Assembly (NCBI GenBank): GCA_945861965.1
Contig: CAMAWM010000016.1
Span: forward strand, 1-44,788
Direction of reading: 5' to 3'
Length of the DNA: 44,788 nucleotides
DNA from: Chitinophaga pinensis
GTDB taxonomy: Bacteria; Bacteroidota; Bacteroidia; UKL13-3
A program made the position numbers and the translations under genes. This document shows, one piece after another, positions 42,962-44,788 of the stretch. Below the pieces are notes generated by a model. It was not told the origin of the DNA. It ran no database searches and was given only the letters and a program-made list of their open reading frames with translations. Numbering within the stretch: the first letter of the stretch is position 1; each line of letters starts with the position of its first letter.

Positions 42962-43854
42962 TGCTTCAGCAATTCATTTTTGATAAAATAATTTCATCGT
43001 CAAAGCAAAATAATTTTAAATACAAATTATTGCTTGCTGCGCGAAATTACTTGTTGAAATTTGGCGAATCAACTATCAATTACCGTTACAAAGAGTTTGA
43101 TTTGACGCTTCCGTTTTCGCACGATTTTCCGATTAATTTTAAGGCAATTCCAAGTTACAGTCAAAATTTGGGAGTGATAGCAAAAGCAATTTCTCAAAAA
43201 TATTCAAACCTCAAAATAATTGATGTAGGCGCCAATGTTGGCGATTCGGTAGCCATTATTCAGCATCGAGTAAAAACACCAATTTTGTGCATTGAAGGCA
43301 ATCCCAAATTTATTCCATTGCTCGAAAAAAATGTCGCGCAATTTACGGACATTGAAATCGAAAAATGTTTTTTGGGCGAGGGGTCAGAAAAAGTGAGTCC
43401 GGTAAATAATTTAGGAACAGCTTACCTTCAAAAATCAGACGATGGAATTGAAGTAAAAACCTTGAGCGAAGTTTTAGAAAAGCACACGGAGTTTAAAAAC
43501 GCCAAACTTTTAAAAATTGATACCGATGGTTTCGATAATAAAATAATTCGCGGAGCAACAAGTTTTTTGGAGGAATCGAAAGCGCTTGTTTTTTTTGAGT
43601 ACGACCCTTTTTATTTGGCAAAGCAAAACGAAAATGGACTTGCTATTTTTGAGTTGTTTGAAACATTGGGTTACACAAAACTGTTGCTTTATGATAATTT
43701 AGGATTGTATATTACAACGCTCAGCACATCGGACAAAGGGCAACTAAAAAATTTCCATAATTATTATAATCAAGGCGGTTCAAAATACTTAGATATTTGC
43801 GCCTTGCACCAAAGCGATGAAGATTTGCAAGAACTGATTGTAAAAACATGTTAG
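42961..43854 (+). CDS. FkbM family methyltransferase 2
   Basis: A 297-residue SAM-dependent methyltransferase. The SAM motif IIDVGANVGDSVAIIQHRV is near 85-103, followed by LCIEGNPKFIPLLEKNV and KLLKIDTDGFDNKIIRGA near 180-197, all FkbM hallmarks. Members O-methylate sugars and polyketides. The ATG shares its first base with the stop of the preceding gene, and the last 7 bp overlap the next gene, so the three genes form one coupled unit. The acceptor sugar is unknown. Confidence 0.87.
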   Translation: MLQQFIFDKIISSSKQNNFKYKLLLAARNYLLKFGESTINYRYKEFDLTLPFSHDFPINFKAIPSYSQNLGVIAKAISQKYSNLKIIDVGANVGDSVAIIQHRVKTPILCIEGNPKFIPLLEKNVAQFTDIEIEKCFLGEGSEKVSPVNNLGTAYLQKSDDGIEVKTLSEVLEKHTEFKNAKLLKIDTDGFDNKIIRGATSFLEESKALVFFEYDPFYLAKQNENGLAIFELFETLGYTKLLLYDNLGLYITTLSTSDKGQLKNFHNYYNQGGSKYLDICALHQSDEDLQELIVKTC

Positions 43855-44543
43855 AAAAATTTATCCCTACAAAATACCACAACAAAGCATTTAGATTAAA
43901 ACAAATGCTGAACGGATTTTATACCAAAAGCTATTCGCAAGAAGGCGAAGACATGGTGCTGAACAGATATTTTCAAGGAAAAAATTCTGGATTTTATGTT
44001 GACATTGGCGCGCATCATCCCAAACGATTTTCGAACACGTATTTTTTTTATAAAAAAGCATGGTGCGGAATAAACATAGATGCCATGCCTGGAAGTATGG
44101 ATCAATTTAAAAAAACCAGAAAGCGAGATACCAATATTGAAGCTGCTATTTCTGACAAAAAAAGCGAATTGACCTATTATGCATTTGACGAACCCGCAAT
44201 CAATGGATTTGATAAAGGGGTTTCAGAAGAAAGAATTAAAGGTGGTCAAAAACTTTTGTTTAAAAAAACAATTGAAACAGTTTTGCTAAGTGAAATACTA
44301 GAAAAAAATATTCGTCAAAACCAAACGATAGATTTCATGTCGGTTGATGTTGAAGGAAATGATTTGAATGTGATACGATCTAACAATTGGGAAAAATTCA
44401 GGCCCGAAATAGTTTTAATCGAATCATTAAACAAGGATGTAAAAAATGTTTTGAATGAAGACATAAACAAATTTATGTGCAGCATAAATTACGGGTTAAT
44501 AGCCAAAACAATCAATACGTGTTTTTATAAAAATAAGGGATAA
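43848..44543 (+). CDS. FkbM family methyltransferase 3
   Basis: A 231-residue FkbM-type methyltransferase of the short subgroup. KSYSQEGEDMVLNRYFQGKN near 26-45, FYVDIGAHHPKRFSNTYFFY near 48-67 and IDFMSVDVEGNDLNVIRSNNW near 162-182 are the family blocks, and LIES ends the core. It probably works on the same glycan as the two enzymes before it. Its 3' end overlaps, tail to tail, the partial kinase-like ORF on the opposite strand by 32 bp. Confidence 0.85.
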   Translation: MLEKFIPTKYHNKAFRLKQMLNGFYTKSYSQEGEDMVLNRYFQGKNSGFYVDIGAHHPKRFSNTYFFYKKAWCGINIDAMPGSMDQFKKTRKRDTNIEAAISDKKSELTYYAFDEPAINGFDKGVSEERIKGGQKLLFKKTIETVLLSEILEKNIRQNQTIDFMSVDVEGNDLNVIRSNNWEKFRPEIVLIESLNKDVKNVLNEDINKFMCSINYGLIAKTINTCFYKNKG

Positions 44544-44787
44544 GATTTGTGCGATAACGGTTTGCAGATTTGCGATGGGCGGGATTTTTACCACTGAACA
44601 TTGACTCGTCCTCGTAAAAAAGTTTGTGTCCAAGTAAAGAATACAACATGCAAACAGCCAAAGAATAAAAATCAGTTCTTGCTGGTAATCTGTTTTCTTC
44701 TTTCCTAATTAGTTCGGGTGCTGAAAACTTATTGCTGAATTCATTCTCGGATGGTCGTTTTGAAATCGTGTGTTCAAGAATTGAAAT
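44512..44787 (-). CDS. Protein-kinase-like ORF, partial (runs off the window)
   Basis: An open frame of 91 codons continues beyond the right edge and stops with TGA at 44514-44512. NKFSAPELIRKE matches the APE segment of protein kinase subdomain VIII, and RTDFYSLAVCMLYSLLG matches the DxYSLG helix of subdomain IX. The protein ends only about 38 residues later, shorter than a full kinase C-lobe, so the C-terminus may be truncated or replaced. The piece FYEDES is encoded by DNA that matches the IS-end motif AGGACGAGTCAA. No start is visible, and the N-lobe lies outside. Confidence 0.55.
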   Translation of the reverse strand: MSILEHTISKRPSENEFSNKFSAPELIRKEENRLPARTDFYSLAVCMLYSLLGHKLFYEDESMFSGKNPAHRKSANRYRTNLIPYFYKNTY

Positions 44788-44788
44788 T

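Noticed and set aside
44540-44580. Integron attC-like site (AACCGTTATCGCAC on the minus strand)
   Set aside because: The bases next to AAC and GTT do not fit the RYYYAAC/GTTRRRY core and no integrase is nearby.
1-44788. CRISPR array, rRNA or tRNA genes
   Set aside because: No regularly spaced direct repeats and no tRNA-like TpsiC (GGTTCGA) or rRNA sequences were seen in the intergenic regions.

Overview
The window looks like chromosomal DNA from a Bacteroidota bacterium with low G+C. Evidence: Bacteroidota-type promoters (TAnnTTTG, in the best cases with an upstream TTTG), two secreted proteins with gliding/type-IX-secretion style C-terminal domains, Bacteroidota families such as DUF4292 and DUF2490, and an rpmH-rnpA-yidD block. 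I cannot name a genus. The window is not obviously a plasmid or phage. Its two ends may be repeat boundaries, because an IS-like terminal motif is present at both, in opposite orientation.

Region 1 (about 1-8.9 kb) is a likely acquired sulfur island. It begins with what looks like the end of an insertion sequence. It then encodes, all on the + strand, an ArsR-type regulator with its own palindrome over the promoter, an outer-membrane DUF2490 protein, a TauE/SafE exporter, a membrane-anchored TsdA-like dihaem cytochrome, a SoxB-like thiosulfohydrolase, two half-size YeeE/YedE transporters, a TPMT-like S-methyltransferase, a persulfide dioxygenase-rhodanese fusion and a small membrane protein. 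Together these could import sulfane sulfur, oxidise or hydrolyse thiosulfate, burn persulfide to sulfite and export the sulfite. No soxXA, soxYZ or soxCD is present.

Region 2 (8.9-20.6 kb) is housekeeping and envelope DNA: a deoxyhypusine-synthase-like protein, a convergent DEAD-box helicase, then a tight + strand run of an active/inactive M16 peptidase pair, a T9SS-type secreted protein, ybeY, mnmG, a methyltransferase and an Ig-like lipoprotein. These coding strands are T-rich. At 20.6-21.0 kb lies a very AT-rich gap, after which + strand genes become A-rich.

Region 3 (21-26.3 kb, +) holds pheS, a Tat-exported class V aminotransferase, der, three small lipoproteins, rpmH, rnpA and yidD. 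Region 4 (26.3-33.4 kb, -) holds an EnvC-like protein with degenerate LytM metal sites, a DUF4292 lipoprotein, a TPR protein, a REP-like hairpin, a sugar nucleotidyltransferase, dut and a Wzx-like flippase. Region 5 (33.4-44.8 kb) holds a large lamin-tail-domain secreted protein with an unusual inverted repeat around its promoter, dusB, a CBS protein, an alpha/beta hydrolase, a PabA/TrpG amidotransferase, a GT9 glycosyltransferase, then a divergent cluster of one glycosyltransferase and three FkbM-type proteins. A partial protein-kinase-like ORF runs off the right end.

A striking general feature is heavy use of TTG start codons outside the sulfur island (about nine genes, several at family-conserved starts). 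No tRNA, rRNA or CRISPR array was recognised.
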